Numbered from the stretch's first letter, positions 17,105-25,642 are shown. The stretch: 46,415 nt of DNA from Oscillospiraceae bacterium (GCA_029983685.1 JASBZA010000014.1:1-46415); one strand, 5' to 3'. The notes: generated by a model not told the origin, from the letters alone. Numbers and translations are program-made.

Positions 17105-18145
17105 CTAAAGCCAATTGGCAGGGTTGGAACCGTCTTCTAGGCCGACGACCTCCTCCAGGGTGTGCACTTTCTTCATCAAGTCTTCATATTGGTCGAAGGT
17201 AAGTTGCTGGGCTGCATCTGACACCGCTGAAGGCGGATCCGGATGCACCTCGATAATAAGCCCGTCCGCTGCAATCGCTGTCGCGGCCAAAGCCAAAGCC
17301 GGTACATATTTTTCTTCACCTGCGGCGTGCGAAGGGTCGATAATAATGGGGAGGTGGGTTTTGGCCCTAACTACCGGAACCGCTGCAATATCCAAAGTTG
17401 CTCGGTAAGCACGCTCGAAAGTTCGAATGCCTCTCTCACACAAAATCACCCGGTCATTCCCTTCGCTTAAGACGTATTCAGCAGAAGATAGCCATTCATC
17501 AACGGTCATAGCCATACCGCGCTTGAGTAAAACGGCTTTGTTGGTCTGACCTACGGCCTTCAGGAGGCGGAAGTTCTGGGCATTACGGGTCCCGATTTGG
17601 AAAATATCGACATAGGGCATCATGCCTTCAATATCGACTTCTGACATAACCTCGGACACGACCAACATATCATAGCGGTCGGCTATTTCACGCATCCACT
17701 TGAGGCCTACGACACCTTCTCCCTGGAAAGAATAGGGGGAAGTTCTGGGCTTATAAGCGCCACCGCGTAAAACTTTAGCCCCCGCTTGGCTGACTGCCTG
17801 AGCAGTGGAATCGAGTTGTTCATAAGATTCAATGGCACAAGGACCGGCCATGTTGACGAAATGGCCTCCGCCAATAAGGACACCCTTACCTAAATCAAAC
17901 ACATCCGGTTCGGAGCGGAAAGTCTTGCTGGCCAACTTATAAGGATCGGTAATACGCACCACACGTTCGACCCCTTCCAGGGCCTCCAGGCTGAACGTAT
18001 CGACCTGACTGGTATTGCCTAAGACACCTATGATGGTCCTCTCTTCTCCCACAGACAAGTGAGGACGCAAATGACGAGCGTCCAAGACGTTCATAATCGC
18101 TTGGATCTTAGCTTCCGGAATCTTATCCTCTAAAATAATGACCAT
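17105..18145 (-). CDS. aroF: 3-deoxy-7-phosphoheptulonate (DAHP) synthase, type I-beta
   Basis: 346 residues. The N-terminal 70 residues form a ferredoxin-like regulatory domain (MVIILEDKIPEAKIQAIMNV), followed by the (beta/alpha)8 catalytic barrel. Barrel motifs: MAGPCAIES, VLRGGAYKPRTSPYSFQG, QIGTRNAQNF, LKRGMAMT, ERGIRTFE and DPSHAAGEE, which cover phosphoenolpyruvate, erythrose-4-phosphate and metal binding. This is the first committed step of the pathway and the first gene of the operon. The ATG at 18145 was preferred to a TTG two codons earlier, because AAAGGA lies seven bases before the ATG. The N-terminal domain in relatives mediates inhibition by Phe or Tyr. Confidence 0.94.
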   Translation of the reverse strand: MVIILEDKIPEAKIQAIMNVLDARHLRPHLSVGEERTIIGVLGNTSQVDTFSLEALEGVERVVRITDPYKLASKTFRSEPDVFDLGKGVLIGGGHFVNMAGPCAIESYEQLDSTAQAVSQAGAKVLRGGAYKPRTSPYSFQGEGVVGLKWMREIADRYDMLVVSEVMSEVDIEGMMPYVDIFQIGTRNAQNFRLLKAVGQTNKAVLLKRGMAMTVDEWLSSAEYVLSEGNDRVILCERGIRTFERAYRATLDIAAVPVVRAKTHLPIIIDPSHAAGEEKYVPALALAATAIAADGLIIEVHPDPPSAVSDAAQQLTFDQYEDLMKKVHTLEEVVGLEDGSNPANWL

Positions 18146-18166
18146 ATGCAAATCCTTTCTGCACCA

Positions 18167-18189
18167 CCGAGCCTTTTCCTAAAACTCGG
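18167..18189 (-). promoter_or_regulatory. Hairpin in the aro operon leader
   Basis: A 5-bp inverted repeat (CCGAG / CTCGG) with a 13-base loop lies about 22 bases upstream of the aroF start. It has no U-tract and no leader peptide rich in aromatic codons was seen, so it is at most a minor RNA element. A clear promoter was not identified in 18146-18366, though AT-rich -10-like words occur around 18220 and 18275 on the minus strand. Confidence 0.3.
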
Positions 18190-18366
18190 ATGGGCCTACC
18201 CAAAAGAGATAGATACCGGCAATTGTAGCATATTTCGAGAATTATGCGTGGATTTAGGCTGGATGCGCTTAATTGCTATAATTAAAAAGATTCCAAAAAA
18301 GCCAAATTATCTAATGTATTTAAATGCTTATTATGCGTATAATTCGCACATAATTAGCAGATAATG

Positions 18367-18410
18367 TTAGATTTATAATCTAAATGCTGATATACTCTTA
18401 ACAAAGGAGG
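18367..18410 (+). promoter_or_regulatory. Promoter, palindromic operator and RBS of the antitoxin gene
   Basis: TATACT at 18391-18396 is a good -10 box. Upstream, TTAGATT-TAT-AATCTAA (18367-18383) is a perfect 7-bp palindrome placed where the -35 region would be, the expected site for autorepression by a ribbon-helix-helix antitoxin. AAGGAGG at 18404-18410 precedes the ATG at 18417 by six bases. Confidence 0.5.
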
Positions 18411-18416
18411 TGTCTT

Positions 18417-18695
18417 ATGGCTAAGGTAAGTACCAATATAAGTTTAGATGCTGATTTGAAAAAAGAAGCACAAACACTCTTAAAAGATTTAGGATTAGAT
18501 CTTTCCACCGCAGTCACTATTTTTTTGCGCCAAACTGTAAGAGAACAGGCAATACCTTTTCGTATAGAAAGACAAGTTCCTAATACCATTACTCAAGCAG
18601 CTTTGGACGAATACTATCAAATAAAAGAGCACCCGGAAGACTATAAGCGATATAGCTCTTTTGATGAAATTTTAAAGGATACATTAGATGCTTGA
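18417..18695 (+). CDS. RelB/DinJ family antitoxin
   Basis: 92 residues. The N-terminus KVSTNISLDADLKKEAQTLL and GLDLSTAVTIFLRQTVREQAIPF are the classic ribbon-helix-helix DNA-binding region of RelB/DinJ antitoxins. The C-terminal YYQIKEHPEDYKRYSSFDEI would wrap the toxin. Length and start are normal, with a very strong ribosome site. Its stop overlaps the ATG of a toxin gene reduced to 20 codons, so the antitoxin is an orphan. It could still repress its own promoter or neutralise a related toxin elsewhere. Confidence 0.88.
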   Translation: MAKVSTNISLDADLKKEAQTLLKDLGLDLSTAVTIFLRQTVREQAIPFRIERQVPNTITQAALDEYYQIKEHPEDYKRYSSFDEILKDTLDA

Positions 18696-18750
18696 TGATT
18701 TACTTCTCTTCCTCGTCCGCACCGGTACACATACTGATTTATTTTCCTAA
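18688..18750 (+). pseudogene. YafQ-type toxin reduced to start plus C-terminus
   Basis: An ATG overlapping the antitoxin stop opens a 20-codon frame ending LVRTGTHTDLFS. This is the diagnostic C-terminus of YafQ-like toxins and closely matches the RTGSHSDLF end of the broken copy at the left edge of this window. About 70 internal codons are gone, apparently by an in-frame deletion. The remnant lacks most catalytic residues. Its end overlaps the convergent adenosyltransferase gene by four bases. Confidence 0.75.
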
Positions 18751-19289
18751 AACTCTATCCCCAAGCGAGCTTCTTGCCCCTGTTCAAAAGGATGGCGTTC
18801 CATAGCCATATCCGTAATGTAATCGGCATAGGCCAAAAGTACATCTGACGGGTTGCGGCCGGTTAAAACTAAATCCGGTCCCTTCGCCTGAGTGTGCACT
18901 TCTTTAATAATCTCTTCTAAGAAAGAAAAATCCAGAACCTTAAAGTCTAATGAGGCCAAAGTCTCATCCATAACCAAGAGGCCGCCTGGCACATCCCTCA
19001 TTTCCCGGATCCAGGCCAAAGCCTTTTGTGCTCGATGGTTTTGAAAATCTTTCAGAATGTCTTTTTGTGCGTTGGTCAGATTCCACAGAAAATCCGAAGC
19101 CTCTTCGGGCATACCGGATTCAACCTCAATACCTAAACTTTCCAATACTTTTAGTTCAGATGAGGTTCCGTCTTTCAGATATTGTTGAAAAAGCACTTTA
19201 TAACCGGCCCCGATAGAACGAACGGCAAGGCCCACCGCTGCGGTGGTTTTGCCCTTGCCGGTTCCGTGATAAATGTGAACAAGTCCCAT
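18747..19289 (-). CDS. cobO: Cob(I)yrinic acid a,c-diamide adenosyltransferase
   Basis: 180 residues, standard for the CobA/CobO/BtuR family that transfers adenosyl from ATP to cob(I)alamin-type corrinoids. It begins MGLVHIYHGTGKGKTTAAVG with the unusual P-loop at residues 9-16, has LLVMDETLASLD (about 103-115) and the family-specific VLTGRNPSDVLLAYADYITDM. It follows sufB by 6 bases and is probably cotranscribed with the suf genes, though no other corrinoid gene is nearby, which fits a salvage role. Confidence 0.92.
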   Translation of the reverse strand: MGLVHIYHGTGKGKTTAAVGLAVRSIGAGYKVLFQQYLKDGTSSELKVLESLGIEVESGMPEEASDFLWNLTNAQKDILKDFQNHRAQKALAWIREMRDVPGGLLVMDETLASLDFKVLDFSFLEEIIKEVHTQAKGPDLVLTGRNPSDVLLAYADYITDMAMERHPFEQGQEARLGIEF

Positions 19290-19295
19290 GAGAAC

Positions 19296-20756
19296 TTAGC
19301 CTACACTTTCGCTTACATCCAGTTTCATAAGTTGGTTTAATTCAACGGCATACTCCATGGGGAGCTCTCGTGTAAAGGGTTCGATAAAGCCCATAATAAT
19401 CATCTCGGTTGCTTCTGCTTCGGTCAGGCCGCGGCTCTTAAGGTAGAAGAGCTGATCTTCACTGACCTTAGATACCGTTCCCTCATGCTCCACAGTAGAC
19501 TGGCCTTCTTGAATTCTGTAAGTCGGAATCGTATCCGACTCAGACTTCTCATCCAGTATAAGCGTGTCACACTCTACGAATGCGTAAGCCCCTTGGGCCT
19601 GCTTACTGTGGTGGACCGTACCCCTATAAATTGCGTTACCACCGTTTCTGGCGATAGACTTGGAGATAATTTTAGAAGACGTGTTAGGAGCCATATGAAT
19701 CATTCTCGACCCGATATCTTGGACCTGGCCTTCGTCAGCCACCGATACGGAAATCATATAGCCCTGGGCACCGGCACCTTTAAGATAGCAAGAAGGATAC
19801 AGCATGGTGACACCGGACCCGATATTGCCGTCTACCCATTCCATGACACCGCCCTCATCACAAGAAGAGCGTTTGGTGACCAGGTTATAGACGTTATTAG
19901 ACCAATTCTGGACGGTTGAATAACGGCACTTGGCATTCTTGCCGACAAAGATCTCCACAACCGCAGCATGAAGCGAAGCACTGGTATAGGCAGGGGCCGT
20001 ACAGCCTTCGATATAGTGTAAGTCTGCATCGTCATCGACGATAATAAGAGACCTTTCAAACTGTCCCATGGCTTCAGCATTAATTCTGAAATAAGACTGC
20101 ACCGGCATTTCCAGCTTAACACCCTTAGGCACATAGATAAAAGATCCGCCGGACCAAACCGCTGTGTTCAAAGCCGCAAATTTGTTGTCACCGGGGGGCA
20201 CCAGTTTACCGAAAAAGCGTTCGAAGATTTCGGGGTGCTCTCTTAATCCTGTATCCGTGTCGGAGAAAATAACGCCTTGGCGTTCCAACTCTTCTTGCGC
20301 CTTATGGTAGACCACTTCCGACTCATACTGGGTCGAAACACCGGCTAAAAATTCACGCTCGGCCTGAGGAATACCCAGAGCCTCAAAGGTATTTTTAATA
20401 TTGTCCGGCACTTGGTCCCAGTTATCCGAAGGCCCCTCTGTCACCCGGTTATAATAAGTCAATTCCTCTAAGTTCAAGGCAGATAAGTCGGGACCATAAT
20501 GAGGCATGGCCGACTTTTCAAAAATCTCAAAAGCCTTAAGCCTTTTCTCAGTCATCCACTCAGGCTCACCCTTAATTTGCGAAATTTTGCGGACTTTTTC
20601 GGCATCCAGGCCCGGTGTAAAACGTTCCAGAGATACTTCGTTATCGTAGATTTCATGCTCAAAAGAGCTTCTTACAATATCGCGGGCTTGGACTTTGTCA
20701 TAGCGACTGTCCTTGCCCTCTACTTTAGCTTTATTCAAATCTATATTTTCCTGCAC
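19296..20756 (-). CDS. sufB: Fe-S cluster assembly scaffold protein SufB
   Basis: 486 residues, full length. SufB forms the SufBC2D scaffold on which Fe-S clusters are built. Typical stretches: MPHYGPDLSALNLEEL, DTGLREHPEIFERFFGKLVP, NTAVWSGGSFIYVPKGV, EGCTAPAYTSASLHAAVVEI with the conserved Cys, RNGGNAIYRGTVHHSKQAQG, and the C-terminal DEKSESDTIPTYRIQEGQST. The start is a GTG at 20756 supported by AGGAGG eight bases upstream. It lies 12 bases after sufU and is the last suf gene. Confidence 0.95.
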   Translation of the reverse strand: MQENIDLNKAKVEGKDSRYDKVQARDIVRSSFEHEIYDNEVSLERFTPGLDAEKVRKISQIKGEPEWMTEKRLKAFEIFEKSAMPHYGPDLSALNLEELTYYNRVTEGPSDNWDQVPDNIKNTFEALGIPQAEREFLAGVSTQYESEVVYHKAQEELERQGVIFSDTDTGLREHPEIFERFFGKLVPPGDNKFAALNTAVWSGGSFIYVPKGVKLEMPVQSYFRINAEAMGQFERSLIIVDDDADLHYIEGCTAPAYTSASLHAAVVEIFVGKNAKCRYSTVQNWSNNVYNLVTKRSSCDEGGVMEWVDGNIGSGVTMLYPSCYLKGAGAQGYMISVSVADEGQVQDIGSRMIHMAPNTSSKIISKSIARNGGNAIYRGTVHHSKQAQGAYAFVECDTLILDEKSESDTIPTYRIQEGQSTVEHEGTVSKVSEDQLFYLKSRGLTEAEATEMIIMGFIEPFTRELPMEYAVELNQLMKLDVSESVG

Positions 20757-20768
20757 AAGCCTTTCCTC

Positions 20769-21281
20769 CTAGTCTTCAGGGCTCACATCGTCTTCGATGG
20801 AACCTTCGTTGGCTTCATGGTCGGCCAGGCCCCGGGCTCTTTCGTCTTCGATTTTTTCCAGGCCTCTTTTCGATGCCTGCCAGGCCAAAGTCGCACATTT
20901 GACTCTCTGGGGCAGATGGGACACGCCTTCTAGGCTCACGGCTTCTCCCACCAAGTCTTCGTCGTAGGCTTCACCTTGGACCATCTTGTTAAAGTTATCA
21001 ATACGCCTCAAGGCTTCTTCCAAGGTCTGGCCTTCCAGGCTCTCCGCCATCATGGACGCAGAGGCACAGCAAATAGAACAGCCGGCTCCCAGCTGGTGGA
21101 CTTCTTTTACCATGGTTCCTTCCACCTTCAGTTGCACCGTCAGGTCGTCACCACAAGAAGGGTTTTTCAGACGAACGGTCATATAGCCCCGGGGATTTTC
21201 TACCAAACCCTTGTTTCTGGAGTTTTGGTAATGGTCCATAATAATGGCACGGTATAGGTTACTGTTATCAGAAGAGGACAT
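20769..21281 (-). CDS. sufU: SufU, zinc-dependent sulfurtransferase of Fe-S assembly
   Basis: 170 residues. SufU takes persulfide sulfur from SufS in Gram-positive bacteria. The three cysteines and the Asp expected for its zinc site are present in NPSCGDD (about 41-47), GAGCSICCASASMM (about 66-79) and QRVKCATLAW (about 128-137). The C-terminus has an acidic extension (HEANEGSIEDDVSPED) beyond the family core. It overlaps the sufS end by 14 bases. Confidence 0.92.
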   Translation of the reverse strand: MSSSDNSNLYRAIIMDHYQNSRNKGLVENPRGYMTVRLKNPSCGDDLTVQLKVEGTMVKEVHQLGAGCSICCASASMMAESLEGQTLEEALRRIDNFNKMVQGEAYDEDLVGEAVSLEGVSHLPQRVKCATLAWQASKRGLEKIEDERARGLADHEANEGSIEDDVSPED

Positions 21282-22548
21282 CTAAGAAGTCACCTGCTTT
21301 CTTACTTACTTCAATAAAGTGCTCTACTTCATCCAGCGTGTTATAGAAATTCACACTGGCTCTCAATGTTGATTGGACATCCAGGAAGCGCATCGTAGGC
21401 TGATTACAATGGTGGCCCGCCCTTATCGAAATACCTTCTCTATCGTAAACACCGGCCACATCGTGCGGGTGAATACCTTTGGCATTGTAGGCCAAAACAC
21501 CGTTCCTATAATTCGAGGCGTTATAAATCTCCATATTGGGCAAGGCCTCTAAGCCTTCTACCATGCGTTGACCTAAGAGGGCGATCTGTGCCTGGATGAA
21601 GTCGTAGCCGATTCGATCGACATAGGCCAAAGCTTCACCTAAGCCCAAGACCTCTGCAATAGGCATAGTACCTGCCTCAAACCTGGCCGGTATGTCGGCA
21701 AAGGTCGTCTCGTAGTCACCAACAACGTCAATCATCTCCCCGCCGAACTGCCAGGGCGGCATAGCCCGGAGTAAATCCGCCTTACCGTAGAGGACGCCGA
21801 TTCCTGTAGGCCCCAAAAGTTTATGGCCGGAAAAGCAGTAGAAGTCCACATCACTCTTCATGACATCTACAGGATGGTGGACAATCCCCTGGGCTCCGTC
21901 TACCACCAAAACAGCTCCTTGGCGGTGAGAAACTTCGGCCAAAGCTTCCAAATCATTACTGGCACCCATAACATTGGACACATGGAAAAGGGCAACCAGG
22001 CGAGTCCTTGTGGTCATCTTTTCTTCCAAAAGCTCCGGTGTCACTTGCCCTGTCTTGTCAGGCTTTACTAAAACCAGCTTGGCCCCTTGTCTTTTGGCCA
22101 ATTCCTGCCAGGGCACATAGTTGGCATGGTGCTCGTTTACCGAAACAATAATTTCGTCCCCTTCAGCGATATGAGAACCGCCGTAGGCATAGGCAATAAG
22201 GTTTAAAGCTTCCGTAGTGTTCCTGGTAAAGATAATTTCTTCGGGCCGGGCAGCTCCGATGAAACGTGCCGTTTGCGCTCTGACATCTTCGTAGGCTTTC
22301 GTCGCATCATAGCCGATTTTGTCGACTCCCCGAGCCACATTAACCCCGTACTCTTTATAATATCGATCCATCTTATCTAAGACTTGGACAGGCTTAAGGG
22401 AGGTGGCACCACTATTAAAGTAAATTAAAGGGTGGCCGTGTTCCAAGGCTTGTGTCATAGGAAAATCCTTGCGAATCTCCTCTACCGTGCGACCGTCTTT
22501 GGCCACTAAGACCGAAGAAGGCCTATCTTGTTTTGTATGTTTTTTCAT
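21268..22548 (-). CDS. sufS: Cysteine desulfurase SufS
   Basis: 426 residues, a class V aminotransferase-fold PLP enzyme that strips sulfur from cysteine. The PLP lysine lies in FYCFSGHKLLGPTGIGVLYG (about 228-247), with upstream VDGAQGIVHHPVDV. The catalytic Cys is in ISIRAGHHCNQPTMRFL (about 378-394); SufS proteins more often have RAGHHCAQP, a minor difference. An N-terminal extension of about 30 residues precedes the usual start of homology (TQALEHGHPLIYFNSGATSL). The ATG overlaps sufD as ATGA. Confidence 0.95.
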   Translation of the reverse strand: MKKHTKQDRPSSVLVAKDGRTVEEIRKDFPMTQALEHGHPLIYFNSGATSLKPVQVLDKMDRYYKEYGVNVARGVDKIGYDATKAYEDVRAQTARFIGAARPEEIIFTRNTTEALNLIAYAYGGSHIAEGDEIIVSVNEHHANYVPWQELAKRQGAKLVLVKPDKTGQVTPELLEEKMTTRTRLVALFHVSNVMGASNDLEALAEVSHRQGAVLVVDGAQGIVHHPVDVMKSDVDFYCFSGHKLLGPTGIGVLYGKADLLRAMPPWQFGGEMIDVVGDYETTFADIPARFEAGTMPIAEVLGLGEALAYVDRIGYDFIQAQIALLGQRMVEGLEALPNMEIYNASNYRNGVLAYNAKGIHPHDVAGVYDREGISIRAGHHCNQPTMRFLDVQSTLRASVNFYNTLDEVEHFIEVSKKAGDFLDVLF

Positions 22549-23702
22549 CGTTGGCCCTCCTCTCCTAAAAGAAGGTCCTCCACATCCATCTTTTCGTAAA
22601 AACGGTGGACCAGGATATCTCGTAATGCCGGCATTCGGACCCTGTCCAGCATAGGGGTAAGGAAAGCGGCCGTCATGAGGCGGGTTGCAGACTTCTCGTC
22701 CAGACCTCTACTTTGTAAATAAAATAGCTGGTCCGGATTGACCTGGCCTACAGTGGCCTGGTGGCTGGCTTCTACATCGTACTCGTCAATTAAAAGTGTC
22801 GGGTCGGCATAAGCCTGTGCCGTAGGCCTCAAAGTCATAAAACGGTTCTCTTCTCTGGCCTTGGTCCGATGGGCTCCCTTATCGATATCCGCGATAGAAG
22901 CAAAGTGTCCGAAACCTTCTGCTTCCACCACACCGTAGTTTCGTATGTGAATGTGTCCCTGGGGCTCATGGGCAAAAACGTGGCTCACCACCGATTGTCG
23001 GACACCTTCTTTAACATAAGATGCTCCGCCCAGGTCAGCCCGGGCCTCTCTGCCTATCAGGTGGACATGGCCACGCTCCAACATAGAACCGCCTAAGTTA
23101 ATGGAGGTCCAGCGGAAAGTGCCGTATGCTTCCACATCAGCCAGATAGAGACAGACCTTGTCTTCAACAGCCCCTTCCTCTTCTAAAGGATGTATATATA
23201 AAACATCCAAGTGACCGCCTTCACCGACATGGGCCTTCAAGGTAAAGTTAGGAAGGCCCTCCCCCTGATCTGCTGGCTGACGGCCTTTATTTTCCTCCAC
23301 AATAATTAATTGTGCTTTTTTATAAGGAGGTAGTTTTACTTCTAAATTCACAGCCTGGCCGACTTGTAAGCTTCTAAACAAAATAGGTAAAACCAGGCCT
23401 TTATCCTCATCTTCCGTCACATCCGAATTCGGGTAGAGGTCTAAAAACCAGGTAAACTCAGGCTTGGCCAAATCTTTCAGAAAAGTCTCTTGTCTTCTTT
23501 TGGTCTCCACCTGATGCAAAACAGACGAAAACTTATCCCAACTGTCTTCAACCAAAGCATCCTTATCAATCTGTACGGTCAAAGGGATGGGGTCTTGATC
23601 ACGAATCAACCAGGTAGAAGACGTCATGGGCGTAAAGCAAGGATAATCTTCGAAAGCATTACGACCTAACAAGGAAAAATCTTCATTCATGTGTTCTCTC
23701 AT
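22545..23702 (-). CDS. sufD: Fe-S cluster assembly protein SufD
   Basis: 385 residues. SufD is the SufB paralogue that completes the SufBC2D scaffold. The C-terminal half shows the right-handed beta-helix wording (GGSMLERGHVHLIGREARAD, NYGVVEAEGFGHFASIADID) and the closing DEYDVEASHQATVGQVNPDQ, LFYLQSRGL, DEKSATRLM, which is shared with SufB. The N-terminal half is more divergent, as is usual. The ATG overlaps the sufC stop; AAGGTGG lies four bases before it. Confidence 0.9.
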   Translation of the reverse strand: MREHMNEDFSLLGRNAFEDYPCFTPMTSSTWLIRDQDPIPLTVQIDKDALVEDSWDKFSSVLHQVETKRRQETFLKDLAKPEFTWFLDLYPNSDVTEDEDKGLVLPILFRSLQVGQAVNLEVKLPPYKKAQLIIVEENKGRQPADQGEGLPNFTLKAHVGEGGHLDVLYIHPLEEEGAVEDKVCLYLADVEAYGTFRWTSINLGGSMLERGHVHLIGREARADLGGASYVKEGVRQSVVSHVFAHEPQGHIHIRNYGVVEAEGFGHFASIADIDKGAHRTKAREENRFMTLRPTAQAYADPTLLIDEYDVEASHQATVGQVNPDQLFYLQSRGLDEKSATRLMTAAFLTPMLDRVRMPALRDILVHRFYEKMDVEDLLLGEEGQR

Positions 23703-24496
23703 TGGACCACCTTATCTATGTCCCCTTCTTCGGCTTCAATACCCAGTTCTTTGCGAAGCCATTCATAGCCTTCTTCTTCCAGACGTAAGGCTAAGCTCCG
23801 GTCACCGGATTTCACGATACGGCCGCCCATTAAAACATGGATAAAGTCGGGCTCAACATAATTCAATAGTCTCTGATAGTGCGTGATCAGCAAAAGCCCC
23901 ATGCCCTCGCCCCGGTCTTCGGCCATCTTGGTAATGTTTTCACCGACAATACGAAGGGCATCGATATCAAGTCCCGAGTCAATCTCGTCTAAGATAGCAA
24001 TGGAGGGCTCTAGCATCTTCATCTGCAAGATTTCGTTACGCTTCTTCTCACCGCCCGAAAAGCCCTCATTGAGGTATCGGTCGGGTAAAGAAGGATTCAT
24101 CTCAAGCTCTTCTACGGCCCGGTCTAACTTTTTGCGGAAAGGGAATAGGCCCATAGGTTTGTCTCTTCCGGCATTCACAGCAGCCCGAAGAAAATTCGAA
24201 TTCGTTACGCCGGAGACTTCGGCCGGATATTGCATGGACAAAAAGATCCCGTGGCGAGCTCTCTCATCTACTTCCATATCTAAAACGGATTCACCGTTCA
24301 ATAGTACTTGTCCCTCGGTCACTGTGTAACGAGGATGGCCCATAAGAGCCGATGCTAAAGTAGACTTACCTGTCCCGTTTGGACCCATGATGACATGGAT
24401 TTCTCCACCTTTGATTTCTAAATCTACTCCGCGCAAGATCTCTTTGTCCTCTACACGGACATGGAGGTCTTTAATGTCTAAAAAAGGTCTAACCAT
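23699..24496 (-). CDS. sufC: Fe-S cluster assembly ATPase SufC
   Basis: 265 residues from the ATG at 24496; an in-frame ATG 18 bases earlier lacks a ribosome site. ABC-type ATPase: Walker A GPNGTGKSTLASAL (about 38-51), Q-loop LSMQYPAEVSGVTN, signature NEGFSGGEKKRNEIL (about 147-161), Walker B SIAILDEIDSGLD and the H-loop LLITHYQRLLNYV. The SGGEKKRNEI wording is diagnostic for SufC. First gene of the suf operon; SufC powers conformational change of SufBD. Confidence 0.96.
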   Translation of the reverse strand: MVRPFLDIKDLHVRVEDKEILRGVDLEIKGGEIHVIMGPNGTGKSTLASALMGHPRYTVTEGQVLLNGESVLDMEVDERARHGIFLSMQYPAEVSGVTNSNFLRAAVNAGRDKPMGLFPFRKKLDRAVEELEMNPSLPDRYLNEGFSGGEKKRNEILQMKMLEPSIAILDEIDSGLDIDALRIVGENITKMAEDRGEGMGLLLITHYQRLLNYVEPDFIHVLMGGRIVKSGDRSLALRLEEEGYEWLRKELGIEAEEGDIDKVVQ

Positions 24497-24534
24497 AACT
24501 AAAATGCACCTCATCTTTAACTGATATCAGAAGC

Positions 24535-24540
24535 ATTATA
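24535..24540 (-). promoter_or_regulatory. Candidate -10 box of the suf operon
   Basis: A perfect TATAAT on the minus strand about 39 bases ahead of the sufC start. The -35 region at about 24557-24563 is weak (CCTTTA/GCCTTT). No IscR- or SufR-like palindrome was noticed. Confidence 0.45.
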
Positions 24541-24602
24541 AGCTTAAGACCGCTCTTAAAGGCTTTCTAATGTTACTGTTTTGCAAAAAGGAGGCGCTAC
24601 TT

Positions 24603-24668
24603 ATGAGCCAAATCACTTTTACACCGATTTATTCACGCTTCTTCAATTGTCGAAATCTTTTCCTATAG
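24603..24668 (+). other. 21-codon plus-strand ORF with an excellent ribosome binding site
   Basis: AAAGGAGG at 24587-24594 lies eight bases before ATG 24603. The frame encodes MSQITFTPIYSRFFNCRNLF plus Leu and then stops. No homology is apparent. It is divergent from suf and its end overlaps the 3' end of a broken minus-strand gene. It could be a surviving 5' end of a deleted gene or a real small peptide; the ribosome site is the only evidence. Confidence 0.3.
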
Positions 24669-25280
24669 GATAAGTCTCTACGTCAACTGTAAGTGTCTTT
24701 TTCCAAGTAAAATTCTTGCCATCTTCGGCATATTTAATTTTAATCTCTAAATGATTATCCTTTATTTCAGTAGGTCCCGGATAAATGCTATCACCCGCAT
24801 AACCTCTAAAAGCCGAACCTATAAAAACCAAGTTATCATAATCCGAATCAAAGCTGCTGTCTTCTGAATGGGGGATATCCACGCGGTATTTATAAACGGT
24901 ATCCTCGGTTAAAGCATTTTCATTAATAAAGTTGTTCTCTGCACTGTAGAAAGATAATATTATCTTCCAGTTGCTTACCCCCTTGCACCGACCAAATACA
25001 GCCCGTCATGAACTTTGTAGACTTTATTGCTTATATAAGTAACATCTTCATCCCTCGGAGAATATCTAAACTTGCTTAACTCACCATTCCAATAGGTATC
25101 TGCCCAAAAATAGGCTTCCTCTTTTTTCAGATAGTCCGTCCAGGATTTCATATTTCCGTATCGATTACGGATCTTTAAATTTGCTATATATGGAGGAGCA
25201 AAAAGGATGCCAATAGTAGCACCTATCAGAATTAAAAGAGTTATGACCAGTACTCTTATCTTTATTTTCTGTTTAAGCAT
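24643..25280 (-). pseudogene. Membrane-anchored extracytoplasmic protein split by a frameshift in a G tract
   Basis: The first frame (25280 down to 24975) encodes 101 residues: an N-terminal membrane helix (RVLVITLLILIGATIGILF) and a Tyr/Trp-rich external part ending GLYLVGARG. The overlapping frame continues VSNWKIILSFYSAENNF and ends at 24643 with ETYPIGKDFDN. One extra base in the five-C run at 24978-24982 (five G on the coding strand) joins the two parts smoothly into a 212-residue protein. The second part alone has only a GTG far inside and no ribosome site. So this is one gene with a single-base deletion, or a slippage-controlled gene. Function unknown. It follows a second broken small secreted gene by 14 bases. 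Confidence 0.65.
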
Positions 25281-25294
25281 AGAACAGTTACCTT

Positions 25295-25642
25295 TCAGTT
25301 AACTTGCAAGAGCTTAAATGCAAAATATATATCTCCCCATTTCCATATACCAAACTCATCCATATTGTATTGCCAGATACGAATTCCTTCATTTATCATT
25401 TCAGTAACAGTTACTCTATCAAATTTAAATCTTTATTTGAAAGAATAACTTAAAACTACAGAATCAATTCTGCTTTCAGCGGTCTTCTCAATCCCCCAAG
25501 CTTCAAAAAGCTCATCATCAGAAAGTTCTCTCGTGAACACCTGTACATTGCTTGTAGGGTCTGAGTGTTCTCCCGCCTTCAACTGACTAAGTACAAAAAA
25601 GCTAGCTAGTACAATAATAGAAAACACAAATATTTTTTTCAT
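25295..25642 (-). pseudogene. Small secreted protein gene with an in-frame stop codon
   Basis: A clear signal peptide (KKIFVFSIIVLASFFVLS) with AAGGAGG upstream starts a frame that stops with TAA at 25433-25435 after 69 residues. The same frame then stays open for 45 more codons (RFKFDRVTVTEMINEGIRIW, QYNMDEFGIWKWGDIYFAFK) to TGA at 25295-25297, where the next gene's ribosome site begins. The long open continuation with protein-like composition argues for a nonsense mutation in a roughly 115-residue protein, though the 69-residue product could also be the real one. I do not recognise the family; no lipobox is present. Confidence 0.55.

Noticed and set aside
18146..18366. T-box or aromatic-codon attenuator before aroF
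   Set aside because: No GGGTGGTACCGCG-like T-box core and no leader ORF with Phe/Tyr/Trp codons was found; only a weak 5-bp hairpin is present.
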